Below are positions 48,840 through 60,073 of a stretch of 64,000 nucleotides of DNA, one piece after another. The stretch's first letter is position 1. Each line of letters starts with the position of its first letter. Origin of the DNA: Morella rubra (Eukaryota; Streptophyta; Magnoliopsida; Fagales; Myricaceae); NCBI GenBank assembly GCA_003952965.2, contig CM025856.1, positions 16,249,248 through 16,313,247 of the forward strand, written 5' to 3'. The notes under the pieces were generated by a model. The model did not search any database. It saw nothing but the letters and a program-made list of their open reading frames with translations, and was not told the DNA's origin. The translations under genes were made by a program, and so were the position numbers.

Positions 48840-50555
48840 CAAACCTGCCACAATGATCAGATAAACATTAGAAAAATACTGACTAAGACAAATCATTTAT
48901 ACTTTATAATCTTGTAAGGTGATAATGTTAAAATACTGTTCAGAATGTGGTAATTAGGATCAAGTTCTCTATATTAAATACAAACAGTGTTTACAAAATT
49001 CAAATACATCTACCAAAAGCAATTCATTTATGCTATCCCAAAAATGTCCAAATCCTGTCATTTTTGCCTTATCTAACAATGTCCAAATACATCTAGCAAA
49101 ACCAGAAGAGAAGTCCCTATCTACCAATACAGAAGACAAATGAATGATTGCCATAAAATTTCCATAATATGGTTACTCTACAAATAAAGCACCCAACAAA
49201 ATACACTGATTACAAATTAAAAAACTTTCACCAACTGATCAAAATATTTAAACAATAAAATAAAGACCATGCTCAATCTTCAAGCCAAATCAAAATATGT
49301 AAACAATACGGCAATTTTAGGCTCGTAAAGCTTATTGCTCCAGTCACATGCCAGAGCAACAAACAACCTGCTCTTTATTAACAAATTCATACAAATAGAA
49401 TCCACCTAGGAGGGATCAAAGTATGGTCCTTTTACTCATCCTGTTTCTAATCAAGCACCTTTGTCAACATTTCTATCACTTTTTAAAGGAAATATCTTTA
49501 TATTCCACTTGGAAAATTTTCTTTTACCCTCTACCTGACAATACAGAAGTGACAAATTCTATAAGTTCATTCATTTCACTTGGCCTGTTTCTAATCAAGC
49601 ACCTTCGTAACAATATAGAAAATGAAAAATTCTAGGTCAACAAGTCCAAATTCATTATAGTAACAAAATACAAAACAAAAGAAAAGGCAATAGAAAAGGA
49701 AAAAATAAAAGAAAAAGGCAAAACAAAAGGCAAAGATATAATAGTATTGGAGATGGTTTCAACGCATAACCTAATACTTTAAAAGTAAAAAACAAACGGA
49801 CCACAAACATATACGAAATGCAAAGGGAACCACATGTTGTCACCCACAGAACACTTGCATAAACAATTGGTAAATTAACATGATAATTCCAACCAACGAG
49901 ACCACACTCACAAGGAAATGCATATAAATAGCAACTCTGTCGAATACCATCGCCACACCCCTCACTCTCAAACAACCCTAAGCACATAATCAAATATCAA
50001 AAACCTATTCGCCAATGTTCAAATGAGGAGTATATTTGGAAAATGAATAGGAATAGAACAGAAAAATCAATGTTTACCATGCTTGTCTTCTTTTCTCTAC
50101 ATCCAATTTAGGGCTTCGAGGCTTCAATACACGTAGGTTAACCCACTCTGTAATCCTACATTCAGTCAGTAAATCTCCATCGAAATCAAATGTCTAGAGA
50201 TAATGTTAAAGAAAATCGGGAGGGGGAAAGTTGATCTATGAGACTACGACAGCTTCATTGTGTGGAAAGGTGGGGTTGATCTACGACAGGGAGAGGTTTG
50301 ATCTGCACATGAAGGGACCAGGGGGGTTCGAGCTAGTCTCTGTCACTTATGGAGGGTAAATTGGTAATCTGCTATGAGTGAAAATCACATGGGAGGCACG
50401 TGTTCATGGAGTTTGTCTGTTTAAACACTAACAATGGACGAAGGACGAAATTTGATGATTTTTAAAACTTAAAGGAAGTAAATATCCATTAAGGTAATTG
50501 GTGGGTCAACATTGATATTTGGCCATACTTAATGGGCGAACTATGAAATTACCCC
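48840..50555. other. MULE 5' region of mudrA and right TIR
   Basis: Non-coding DNA between the mudrA start and the right terminal repeat. It has partial direct repeats (TTTCTAATCAAGCACCTT at about 49445 and 49589). Promoter activity for mudrA is expected from the TIR, by analogy with maize MuDR. Confidence 0.5.
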
Positions 50556-50564
50556 TAATGCTTA

Positions 50565-50843
50565 TCTCAGAGAGAGATTAGTATTTAATTTTGATGCTTA
50601 TGTTATCTCATTTGATATTTGATGGTTATACTCACTTAACTCTGGACTAATGTTTCTGTCAGCTATTTTGTATTTGTTGAGATTGCTGTATGCAAGTTAA
50701 TAAAATCTCAGGAATAGTGTTTAGTCTTTGTCTTAGTATAGGCTGTGTGTCACTTTATAAATAGGTTCTTTGGTGGTGATCAACAGAACTTATGTCTTAG
50801 GAACTGGATTTGTTTTGTCATGAAGTTCGCCAAAGGGGGACAC
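50565..50843. other. Copia sequence between MULE and 3' LTR
   Basis: Copia internal sequence resuming after the MULE. It ends in the purine-rich AAAGGGGGACA (50832-50842), the likely polypurine tract. Confidence 0.7.
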
Positions 50844-51985
50844 TGTAGATGTATTTTAGTTGGCATAAAAACTTCTTGACGTGTCTTAGTTATTCATGAG
50901 ATTTGTTTTTAATGAAGTCTTGCTCAAGTCCAGCAGTTCAACAAAATTGGTGATCGTTTGGGAATAGTTAAGGTTTGATTGAAGTATGCTTATAGTTTAC
51001 TAACGCGAAGTCGGAGCGCTGATGTTTTCTAAAGCACTCAAAGTTTGATTGAAGTTCACTTATTGTTCGATCAGATTTGACAAAAGACTACTGTAACGAT
51101 CTTAACAGCTTCGCCCAAGATTCAATAAGTCTCAAAACTTCATGAAAACCTTCCTTTCGACTCCCGAGAGTATAAAAACTATTTTCTCACATTTATTCAC
51201 AATGTTTCTGAAAAACCTTTAAGAGATCTATCTTTCGAAAGCCTTCGTGATATACTTTCTGTTACTATTCCATAGTCCGTATGTGAATGAACTGAGATCA
51301 AACCCAGTGAGATTTTTCTTTTCCCTATTATCTCAGTTTGGATTTCGATTACCAAGATTGACCACAACAATGAAGGTTAACTCCAAAGGTTGCTAGAGAT
51401 CTACCAAGACTGGGTGTTCCAGTTGTGAAAGAGCTGATTGCACGTGGGTGTGTGGAAAGATTGGCTTGGCTGTAAGATCGGTTTTAGGAATCAAGAATTT
51501 CAAATGAAAGAGGAGTTCCTCGTTCCCTGCATGTTGCAGATCTGGATGTTGTATTTCAGGGAAGGTAATAGTTGGATAGACTAGCAATGGGATGTTCAAT
51601 AGTTTATAGATTACTGTGTACCGAGTATGAAGTTTCTAATGGATTCGTTTAAACCAGCCTCTTTGGCCCAGAGAGTTTTTACCTCTTGAAAGATTCTTTC
51701 AAGCGGTTTTGTCTTCGTCATCACTCTTGATGTTATCATGTGTGATTGTGATTTCGTAGATGATTTAGTGTTGTTACGATTGTCATTCATTTGTTTCTTT
51801 GATTAAGAAAGACAATCTTGATTATATTGAAGCATTGATAATCTGCATTGTCTTGTCCATATTGGTTTGATTCCGCATAGTATATAGTATTGATATTGAG
51901 TGTCTTTGAAATTTGCTGATAGTTTTGTGAGAGTGTGTAGCCGTGAAATTAAAAGGACAAAAAAATTTGGAGAACCTATTCACCC
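50844..51985 (+). repeat. Copia 3' LTR
   Basis: It starts TGTAGATGTATTTTAG just after the purine tract and ends near GAGAACCTATTCACCCCC. The last about 500 bases match the 5' LTR fragment. Confidence 0.8.
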
Positions 51986-52018
51986 CCCCCCCCCACCCCC
52001 AAACCAACCCCCCCCCCG
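51981..52018. repeat. C-rich tract at the copia 3' end
   Basis: C runs of 12, 5 and 10 bases lie at 51983-51994, 51996-52000 and 52008-52017, exactly where the LTR match stops. The minus strand could form a G-quadruplex. Read error in such a run is also likely. Confidence 0.8.
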
Positions 52019-52923
52019 TCGCGTCTTGGGATCTTCTAGTTCATCACAACCGTGGTTCCTTGGGAGCTTCAATTTCCCAGAGCCAGTGGGTTCGGGAATG
52101 AGGGAATATCGGGAATGCAGACACAATGCAGTAGCTTCAACTTTGGCGGGTTGAGCAACTTGTGGTTGTGGCTGAGGATCGAATACGTACTGGGTTATTG
52201 AAAAGTCAAAATTTTGGACTAAAAGTCGACAGCGTAATTAACTGTTCTTCTTGGACCCAGTAGTTACCAATACTGTGAACTGCCTTGCTTTAATTTTGTG
52301 GGGATTCTTCTTTCGTCGGTCTTTGTTCTCTGGATCATCTTTACAAATTGGTCAAATTTTTCAAGACCTCAACAGCCCACGCAAGCGAGCCAACTTGCTG
52401 CCCAGCAGATCCACAACACGTCATGGGCCAATTTGGTTGAATGATGGAAATGGAATTTGCCGAGAGCGATTTTAGCCTGTGTAGATTACAACTTTTTGAC
52501 AATTTGATGATCCGCAATATGCTTCTAAAAGCTATAATCCTAATTAATTAATAACTAACAGAAAATATCTTCATGGAAGACCGTAAATTGAAGTTTTATT
52601 GATTTTTGTATAGAGATGAGAAAAAAATTTAAAAATACAAGGAAATGCGGCAGCGCCCACTACTGGAAATATGAAATGAGATGCAACAAAGGCTTAGTTT
52701 GTTTTAACCTACCGTACTTTTTTTTTTTTGTAAAGTAGTTTCAATGCATTATGTTTTTAAAGTATTCTAATTTCCATTGTTTGGTTGTTACATCAAATAT
52801 ATTTTTTGAAAGTATTTTTCAATGTTTTGACGCATGTTTTATGTTTCGTAATTTTATATGATTAATAAACTTAATTCTTAACATTGGGGTGAGAAGTTTG
52901 CAACCCGACCAAAAAAAAGAAGA
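52019..52923. repeat. Intergenic; 52240-52600 duplicated at 54360-54640
   Basis: CTTTGTTCTCTGGATCATCTTTA and CACGTCATGGGCCAATTTGG occur in both places. A third, shorter relative is at about 59595-59660. No gene seen. Confidence 0.7.
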
Positions 52924-53252
52924 AGCTAAAACCATCGAGGTCGGTTTCCTTTGAATGCTTTAGTTTCGGGTTAGATACCTGAACACAAACTTGATTTTTC
53001 TCGAGTTCATGTTTCAATACTTGACTCCGAAAAAAGTTAAAACCGCAAGAACGAATCCCTTTAAATGCTTTGGTTTCAAGTTAGAGACTCAAACACGAAC
53101 CTAATTTTTCTCGGATTCATGTTTCAAAACCCAACCTCGGCCCTGAAAAAAGTTAAAACCGTCGAGATCGGGTTCCTTTGAATGCTTTGGTTTTGGGTTA
53201 GAGATCCAAACATGAATCTGATTTTTTTCAGGTTCATGTTTCAAAACCCAAC
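52924..53252. repeat. Tandem repeat, three units of about 115 bases
   Basis: Each unit has AAAACC..GA..CC TTTGAATGCTTT(A/G)GTTT..GGTTAGA..TTTTTCTC..GTTCATGTTTCAA. The units begin at about 52924, 53036 and 53152 and differ by many substitutions, so the array is old. Confidence 0.8.
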
Positions 53253-53514
53253 CACAATATAACCTAATCAGTTCGAGTTGAACCGAATAGGTTTCTCGGG
53301 AGGTTAGGTTGATGGTTTTTAGCCACCCATAAACTAGGAGAGACTGGTCGGAAAGAAGATTCACTAGTTTCAAAAAGTAAACCACTTTCAGAAAATGCGG
53401 TTCAATCGAATTAAGTTTCGGTTGACTGTTTTACGAGGCTCTCCAAATAATTGAAAGTATGGAAAGTACTTTATAGTAAGTAAAATACGGGAAAACAAAG
53501 GGAGCCTAATTATT

Positions 53515-54365
53515 CAAGATGCGTGATCACTAAGTTAAGTATTGTGTGGGTCATAATTTTTATAGTTATTTCCCACTTAAATAAATAAAAAATGGGATTA
53601 TATATATATCTCCCAAAATGTTAAAAAGCAGTACATGTGGGGGAAGAATAATTATTGCCCTTTAGTTAGCCAAAAAAAAATTACTGTGCATTTGGACGTT
53701 ATTAATTTCTAATGGTTTGCACTCTTTTATATATATGGTAATGATTAACAACCGAAAACTATCATAGGATCCAACCAGCTACATAGTCTATTTCTGCATA
53801 TTTCAAACGTTAGATCCTATGACATGCGAATATTAATGTTGTATTTTGGTAGTTAATTAATTTGGGGCTAAATGTGACACAATTGGTAGTTTGGACATCT
53901 TTTTGACATTTTAAAGTAAGTTTAAACGCTAAAAGTGATATTCACCTTCTATTTAATATACTTGTATATCTCTCACAAAATATCAATACAAGACAAAATT
54001 AATCTCTTGTGTTTTAAATACATTTGATAATTATATTATTTTCATATCAAAAGTATATATGTACGACTGGAAAGTGAAAAGTTGTTAGTTAAAGAAACCA
54101 TACACTTTGATATTTGATTCTTTACGTAAGCCAGTGACTCAAAAATTATAATATAAGAGACCGCATAAGCGTTCCAAATCGAAGTAAAGAATATGTCCCA
54201 AAACTTTCGACGCCAAAGAGAAAATAGTAAAAGTACTGTACGATTTGTTCCCCAAAAGAATAAGAATATTATGCATTTGAGATTGTACGTACTGAGATTT
54301 GGAATACCTTGACCTTTGTAAAATGGAGCTTGTTTGAGTAAGATAAACTGATTGACAAATTCTTC
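53515..54365. repeat. Segmental duplication partner of 34055-34985
   Basis: Collinear with the left flank of the copia insertion; includes one copy of the recurrent block at about 54056. No gene. Confidence 0.7.
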
Positions 54366-54594
54366 TTTTGTCGGCCTTTGTTCTCTGGATCATCTTTAAA
54401 AATTGGTCAAATTTTTCAGGACCTCAACCAGCCCACGCACGCGAGCCAACTTGCTGCCCTACAGATCCACATGCAACACGTCATGGGCCAATTTGGTTGA
54501 ATGATGGAATTGGCCGAGAGCGATATTAGCCTGTGTAGATCACAACTTTTTGACAATTTGGTGGTCCGCATGCGCATAAATATTATAATCCTAA

Positions 54595-55045
54595 TTAAGA
54601 ATAACTAAAAACAGAAAATATCTTTGGAATTAATGCTTCAAAAAAACAAATAGAGGAATATATCCTAATAAAGAAAACGTTTTTACAGTGTACAAGAGCA
54701 ATTGTCAGGACAACTCTTGAGGGCCAATTAACTAAGGAGAAAGACAAGTAGAGGAATATACCCCAAGCCGATGGGGTCAATGAAGCTCGGCCTGCAGAAG
54801 GAAAATGGCGTGGTAAGGCCCCAATGGCCCAAGCCCACGCCCAGGCCGAGAGTATAAAATAATTGGCCAAGGGCCCATGTCCGGGCCCCAGTTAATAAAA
54901 GCCTAAATTAACCGATTATGGAAAGAATTGTTGAGCGGAAGTCGTGCGCTTTGACCTCACAAATCCCAATCAAATCCTAATTGAGAAAGAATCATGTAAA
55001 TTTTACAAACTAAGTAAACTTTCTGCTAGCTAAGGAAAGGGTCAC
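54595..55045. repeat. Duplicated repeat, partner of 59635-60065
   Basis: Both copies begin with AAAATATCTTTGGAATTAATGC, pass through a GGCC-rich stretch and end at AAACTAAGTAAAC-type wording and TTCTGCTAG. A third, shorter relative starts at about 55553. The origin is unknown; the right copy is interrupted by the gypsy element. Confidence 0.75.
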
Positions 55046-55927
55046 TGAGGATCGCAATATCAGGAATGATTAAGAGCTCCTCAATTCAGGAAGAAAAGGG
55101 TAGTCAAGAACCGATTGCGTACAATTATAGATCGATCAAGACCACTCCTACTTTTAAGCATTATTTCTACGTATAGGCACCCCATGTACTCATTGAAACA
55201 TCAGAGTTTCACCTGCGAGGTGGCTTTGTCTTAGTTTGTTATTTCTCTTATATGGTAGCTGTTTTGGCCCTGAGGATGCTTGAAGGGTTGAGCATTGTTC
55301 ATCATTAGGCATTGGAAACATCAACATCACCATTTTAAGGAGTGTAATTTTTCATTATCTAAAGAGGGAAGATGATTGAAGCTTGTAATTTCTATTCATT
55401 TTTAAAAATAAACATCTCGATTTTCACGTTGACTGATGAGGTGGCTAAATTATTGAGCCGTTATTTTAAGAGGTTTCGTGATCTGTAGAGGCTTAAATAT
55501 ACCTAAGTAAGAATAATAGTTTAAAGACATGTTAATTAAGAACCAGCCAATATCTTTCCGATTAATGCTCCAAAAAAATGAATGTAGTGGAATGTATATA
55601 TTCTATTAAGGAGTGCGAAGGACACTCTGAAGAGTAACGCAGTAGAAAGAGGCACATGAGTTAACGCTTGAGCTTTTATTTTTATAGGCAGAACAGTTGG
55701 GGAAAGGTAAATCTCGTCCACACGGCTGGAAGCTTCAAGAAGGATATATAGGAGGACAATGATTCCCGTAGACAACTCCAGAGAGGCAGTGGCATTGTCC
55801 TAGTGAGAGATAGAAGGCAATGGATCAGGAAACAAGGAATAGAGAAAAAAAAGAGACAGAAGGCAGAATGCAGAGCGCTGAGAAGAATTTTGTCAAAAGA
55901 GAAGATGTTAATCTTGCCTGTTTAAGC

Positions 55928-57851
55928 CGTTAAGTGGTCTTCTCGAATATACGAGGACAGCCATAGACCGAGCAGAAAGTCTCCAAAGCCATCAGCGACA
56001 AGAGCAAGATAGCAGCAACGATCTTGCGATTGCGCCATAAAATTGAACCCCACTTCTTGATGAATTTGCGAGCCTTACCCTTTGTGGTACCATTGTAGAA
56101 GTTGTTAACATCAGTAATGGCCTTGTCAATATTAGGTGCATTTGCCGACCGCACGGGCTTGCTCATTCAGTAAAAATTTTCACAACCTCGTCATCCTTAA
56201 GGAACTCAATGTCTAGGACTTGATGATCCCTGAGTACCTTCACATCCTCGGCAGTCTGGATAATCCCACTCATCATTTCAATATACCCCGTAAAAACCAG
56301 TGGCTCAGATTCTGGCTTGTACATCGCTTCATAGGCTACTAGGTTTCTGATTACAACCTCGGAGTTATTATTTAGTTTAACGATGGGAAGCTTAAACGAG
56401 GCTGTTACAGGGTCAAACAAATGCCTGTTATGCGGTCGGAGGAAGAGAATTTCACACCAACATCACAAAGGTTTGACGCTGTAGGAATCAAGATTTCCTC
56501 CTTTACCGGAGCTTTGTTTTGAAAAGAGGAATAAAGGTTAGACCAGGGAAGCTCATGTATACCTTTTACCAGCTGAAGGGGTTGTTTGACTTGATGTGGA
56601 ATAGCTAGATTTAAGATCACATCCAAGGCTACCGATTCCAATGATTTTTGTACCATGCCAGCTGGGTACTCGTATGCTTCTTCTTCTTGTCCTGGTATCT
56701 TCCATCGGGGGCTTTTCCAGAGTAACCAACTCGTATAGAAGATCCAACAAATGATAGCGCTTTAAAGCAACGGAGGGCGGGTAATACTCTAAGACTTTTA
56801 GTGGAGAGAGTGCTTTACAAAAACCCAGCAACATTTTAGGAAGATAGTAGTCCACGATGGGTGACTTTTTTTTTCGTGGCTGTAAGCTCTCCATAAGCAA
56901 GATATTTTTCAGCGCAATCATTGGAATTTGGTTCTCCAGCATCATCGCATCTCTAAGAATCCCATCCTGAGCCAGTCTCGTATCTGCAGGGTCAATTAGA
57001 TTTACTACGCATTCCAAGTTTCCATGCCAACTCGTATGCTTCTTCTTCTTGTCTAGAGAGTAACATCGTATAGAAGATCCAACAAATGATAGCGCTTTAA
57101 AGCAACGGAGGGCGGGTAAGACTTTTAGTGGAGAGAGTGCTTTACAAAAACCCAGCAACATTTTAGGAAGATAGTGTCCACGATGGGTGACTTTTTTTTT
57201 CCTGGCTCTAAGCTCTCCATAAGCAAGATATTTTTCAGCGCAATCATTGGAATTTGGTTCTCCAGCATCATCGCATCTCTAAGAATCCCATCCTGAGCCA
57301 GTCTCGTATAGGGTGCAAAGTTTCTGAAGAGGCTAGAGCATGATGCCATGGAACAAAGCAACCCAAACAGAAACAGACCGTCAATCGCCATTATACATGC
57401 TACCTGAGAGTCATTATATCAAATACATCTGGTAACAAGCACGGACAGATGGCATCAGCTTCAAGCTGATTCCCTTTATGAGTGTTTTGAATCCATCCCT
57501 GCGCCCGAATCCCCTATGAATTTTCCTTGCGACAGAAATCTTGTACATCTGCATCGTTGCTAGCTCAGAATGGTTATGATGAAGCGGTCCTAAGCCTACT
57601 ACCTGGGGGCAGTAAGCTTCCGGCTTCGTGGCAGATAGAGAGTTTGGCACTTTAAAGACACATACAGGAAAATCAATATCTGGGTCGTTTCTGTCGAAGA
57701 TCTCAGTGATACCGGCGACAACTGGATCTTGTGGTGGCTGAGTGGTATGGACAATTGATGGATCTTGACGTGGATCACGAGAGAGAATAGAATGGACAAG
57801 ATGTGTGTCATGAGTAAAGAGAATTCTATATGGTGGATTAGTAGAAGTCAC
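55928..57851 (-). pseudogene. DUF247 protein gene, broken, with internal duplication
   Basis: DUF247 proteins are plant-specific and usually about 400-500 residues, with a C-terminal membrane helix; some act in grass self-incompatibility, most are unassigned. The N-terminal signature FKVPNSLSATKPEAYCPQVVGLGPLHH is at about 57600-57660. CYQMYL..MAIDGLFLFGLL follows after a frame shift near 57415. LENQIPMIALKNILL appears twice (about 57240 and 56930) because of a direct duplication of about 290-340 bases. The end has IRNLVAYEAMY, MSGIIQTAEDV and the helix AAILLLSLMALETFCSVYG, closing at about 55928. Further frame shifts lie near 56570, 56410 and 56165. The apparent start codon at 57851 is GTG; no in-frame ATG is seen just upstream. 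It stands alone with no related gene beside it. Confidence 0.8.
56657..57312. repeat. Direct duplication inside the DUF247 gene
   Basis: 56657-56997 and 57029-57310 are copies. They share TATAGAAGATCCAACAAATG, AGCAACGGAGGGCGGGTAA and a long perfect stretch around the LENQIP codons. The second copy is shorter through several small gaps. Confidence 0.9.
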
Positions 57852-57904
57852 GATGAGGAGTGGATCTTGCCATGTGGGAACAGAAGTGACTCCCCGTCAC
57901 TAGA

Positions 57905-58200
57905 AGTTGCAATATTTGCGGTTGATCGACGTTTGAGGACATTTTGGGTGGACACTCTGCACACGAAGCTGATGAATTCAAGGGACTTGCATGCATGGTC
58001 TTCAATGCCATTTATAGGCAATACATGTAAGGATGTGTGGAGGAGGTGCTAACTGTTGAATCGACGTTTGAGGACATTTTGGGTGGACGACTCTACACAC
58101 GATAGCTGATCTGAATTCAAGGGACTTGCAAGACGCAGTGCATGGTCTTCAATGCCATTTATAGGCAATACATGACACGTAAGGTCGGAGGTGCCTGTTA
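57905..58200. repeat. Tandem duplication upstream of the DUF247 gene
   Basis: Two units of about 145 bases share CGACGTTTGAGGACATTTTGG and GGTCTTCAATGCCATTTATAGG. The left unit lacks several short pieces of the right one. This is the probable promoter region of the DUF247 gene. Confidence 0.85.
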
Positions 58201-58239
58201 ATGCTGCGCGTGAGAAGGTTAAAAAGTTATCCCACATTG

Positions 58240-59160
58240 AATAAACAAAGTTAGAAATGTGAGTGGTTAATATAAAATATATAGCTAGGCTCAAACGTAT
58301 AGATTTTGAGCTTCTAAGTTGAGAGTTGTCCATATATGTTATATTTTGCAATAGGCGGCTCCCCAAAAAGACACCTCCAGGAGAGGAGATAGCAAGTGTG
58401 CGGGGGCAAAGCACAAGTGGATCCAAGGGAGGGCCAAGAGAAAAGTTGCCTATTAGATTAGGTTTCCATTCGAGGTAGACCAAAAGAGGAAGCAAGCTGT
58501 GCTGTCACAATCCACTAGAGGCTGTAAGTGTGCTGTGTGGTCTAGTCCACAAAGAGGATATGGAAAACAAGCTTGTGGTGATTGACTCATATCCTTGAAA
58601 GGGTATAAATTAGAGTGTCCTTCATAGGAAAGAAATCACAAGTGTGAGCAGTTAATATAGCATAGTTAGGCTCGAATTACTGTAGGCTTAGACTTTTAGG
58701 TTGAGTGATGTCCCAAACACTAAACTTACACTAGTGAATTGATCTGTAGTGTATTTCAGATGCATTAAAAAAGTAATATAACAATAGCTCATCAAAAGAA
58801 TAAAGACCAGAACTAAGAATGCGTGTCCTGGATGAAACGGACAATACCTTAACATAAAAACTAAAAGCAGTTGGGGGATCTTTATAATTCTTTGAGCTAT
58901 TATATTGTATTAAATATATACTCCTTGTCTCTTGTAAAACTAACCCCACTTTCTCTAGTAAATTCTCAAGTGTGTTTCACATCCATCAAAAAAGTAATAT
59001 AACAAAGCTCAAAAGAATAAAGATCCCACAATTGAGAACGCGTGTACTGGATGAAACGGACAATACCTTAACCTAAAAACTAAAAGCTGTTGGGGGGTTC
59101 TTATTCTTTGAGCTATTGTATTGTATTAATTAATACTCCTTGTCTCCTTTACCAATATTG
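58240..59160. repeat. Two sets of related repeats
   Basis: TGTGAG(T/C)(G/A)GTTAATATA..TAGGCTC occurs at about 58259 and 58644. A unit of about 210 bases is repeated at about 58725-58945 and 58950-59150, sharing GGATGAAACGGACAATACCTTA. LTR-derived origin is possible but unproven. No gene. Confidence 0.7.
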
Positions 59161-59214
59161 TAATTACTTTTTTCACACTTGTATTGTATAACACCAATAT
59201 TTTTTTGGATTCCA

Positions 59215-59345
59215 TTCTTCTTCACATATATCACAATAAAACTCACTAGTTGAGTCATCTGCAACGGTACAACAAAGTGTGAAAGGATGTTCATATGGTC
59301 TGTAAATTGCGGAATATGATAGCACTTTTCCAGCCTGAATTCACT
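59215..59345 (-). pseudogene. Orphan DC1 gene fragment
   Basis: The plus strand parallels about 2968-3090 of copy A (TTCTTCTTCACATA, GGATGTTCAT(A/G)TGGT). It corresponds to the module around HPFHF and the EE-rich segment. It has no neighbouring DC1 modules and is 30 kb from the rest of the array. Confidence 0.7.
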
Positions 59346-59349
59346 TAAT

Positions 59350-60070
59350 ACTCACAGCACAATTCTGTGGAGTTTACCCATACTTTGTCATCTGATAAAA
59401 GTAAAGATTGGGGGGGAAAAACTCATCTATGATTGCTTCTCATGAGGTCTCAAATCGTCGAGTAAATTAAAGGCTTCAGCATAGCTCTGAAGTTCCAACT
59501 TGGATGACGTGTTTTGAAATCTGTCTTCATGAGCTGGCCAAGGTTGCATGGGATCAAAAGCTTGCATGCCTTGTTTACGGAGTGAGCATTTGGTGGTCCG
59601 CAATAGGCTTAATTAATATTATAATCCTAATTAAGATATAACTAACAACATAAAATATCTTTGGAATTAATGCTCCAAAAACATGTAGAGGAACATATCT
59701 TAATAAATAAGTACCCGTTTTTACTCTCTACGAACAGCACTTGACCGGAAAATTCTGTAAGGGCTAATTAACTATGGAAAAAAATTATGCCCCAACCAAA
59801 TGGATAACTGATAAAGCTGGGCCTACGTGCAGGCTGACTGTATCAAATGATAGGCCCGTGTCTGAGGCTACAGTTAAGCCCGAAGGCAAAGAAGGAAGGG
59901 TTATTCCTCAAGAAGTTCTAGCTATGTCCAAACTAAGTATGGAAATAATTGTCAAGTATAAGGAAAGTCATGCGCTTTCACCTCACCAACTCAAATCGAA
60001 TCTGAGCCTAATTGGGAAAGAATCACCAAAATTCTATAAACTAAGTCAGTAAACCTTCTGCTAGTGACAC
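59350..60070. other. Intergenic; right copy of the 54595-55045 repeat
   Basis: Contains the relative of the 52560/54595 repeats from about 59595. The open frame at 59774-60052 lies fully within this repeat, so I do not call it a gene. Confidence 0.5.
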
Positions 60071-60073
60071 AGG

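Larger units (their letters stand above)
43361..50555 (-). mobile_element. MuDR-type Mutator element, 7.2 kb
   Basis: The terminal inverted repeats of about 180 bases (43361-43540 and about 50375-50555) begin GGGTAATTTCATAGTTCGCC on the left; the right end has one extra G. A 9-bp target duplication flanks them. The element carries a mudrA-like transposase gene on the minus strand (45239-48830) and a GRF-type zinc-finger fragment on the plus strand (44060-44510). It inserted into the copia element. The transposase has several in-frame stops, so the copy is probably defective but keeps intact ends. Confidence 0.95.
35103..52000 (+). mobile_element. SIRE-like Ty1/copia retrotransposon, broken, split by a MULE
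   Basis: A fossil retrotransposon with a truncated 5' LTR (35103 to about 35600), a primer site resembling the initiator-Met tRNA site (about 35610), and gag, protease, integrase, reverse transcriptase and RNase H in copia order. It has a third ORF region after pol and a 3' LTR (about 50844-51985). A 7.2-kb MuDR-type element lies inside the stretch between the third ORF and the 3' LTR. The coding region has about a dozen breaks, so it is dead. The LTR pair differs by scattered changes and a missing piece of about 60 bases, which suggests an age of some millions of years rather than a recent insertion. No target duplication can be read. Confidence 0.9.

Noticed and set aside
49655-49993. Hydrophobic minus-strand frame of 112 codons with Leu/Phe runs
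   Set aside because: It comes from a low-complexity purine-rich stretch inside the MULE; it has no start context or family features.
59774-60052. Open frame of 92 codons
   Set aside because: It lies within a repeat that is also present at 54595-55045, where the frame is not kept.
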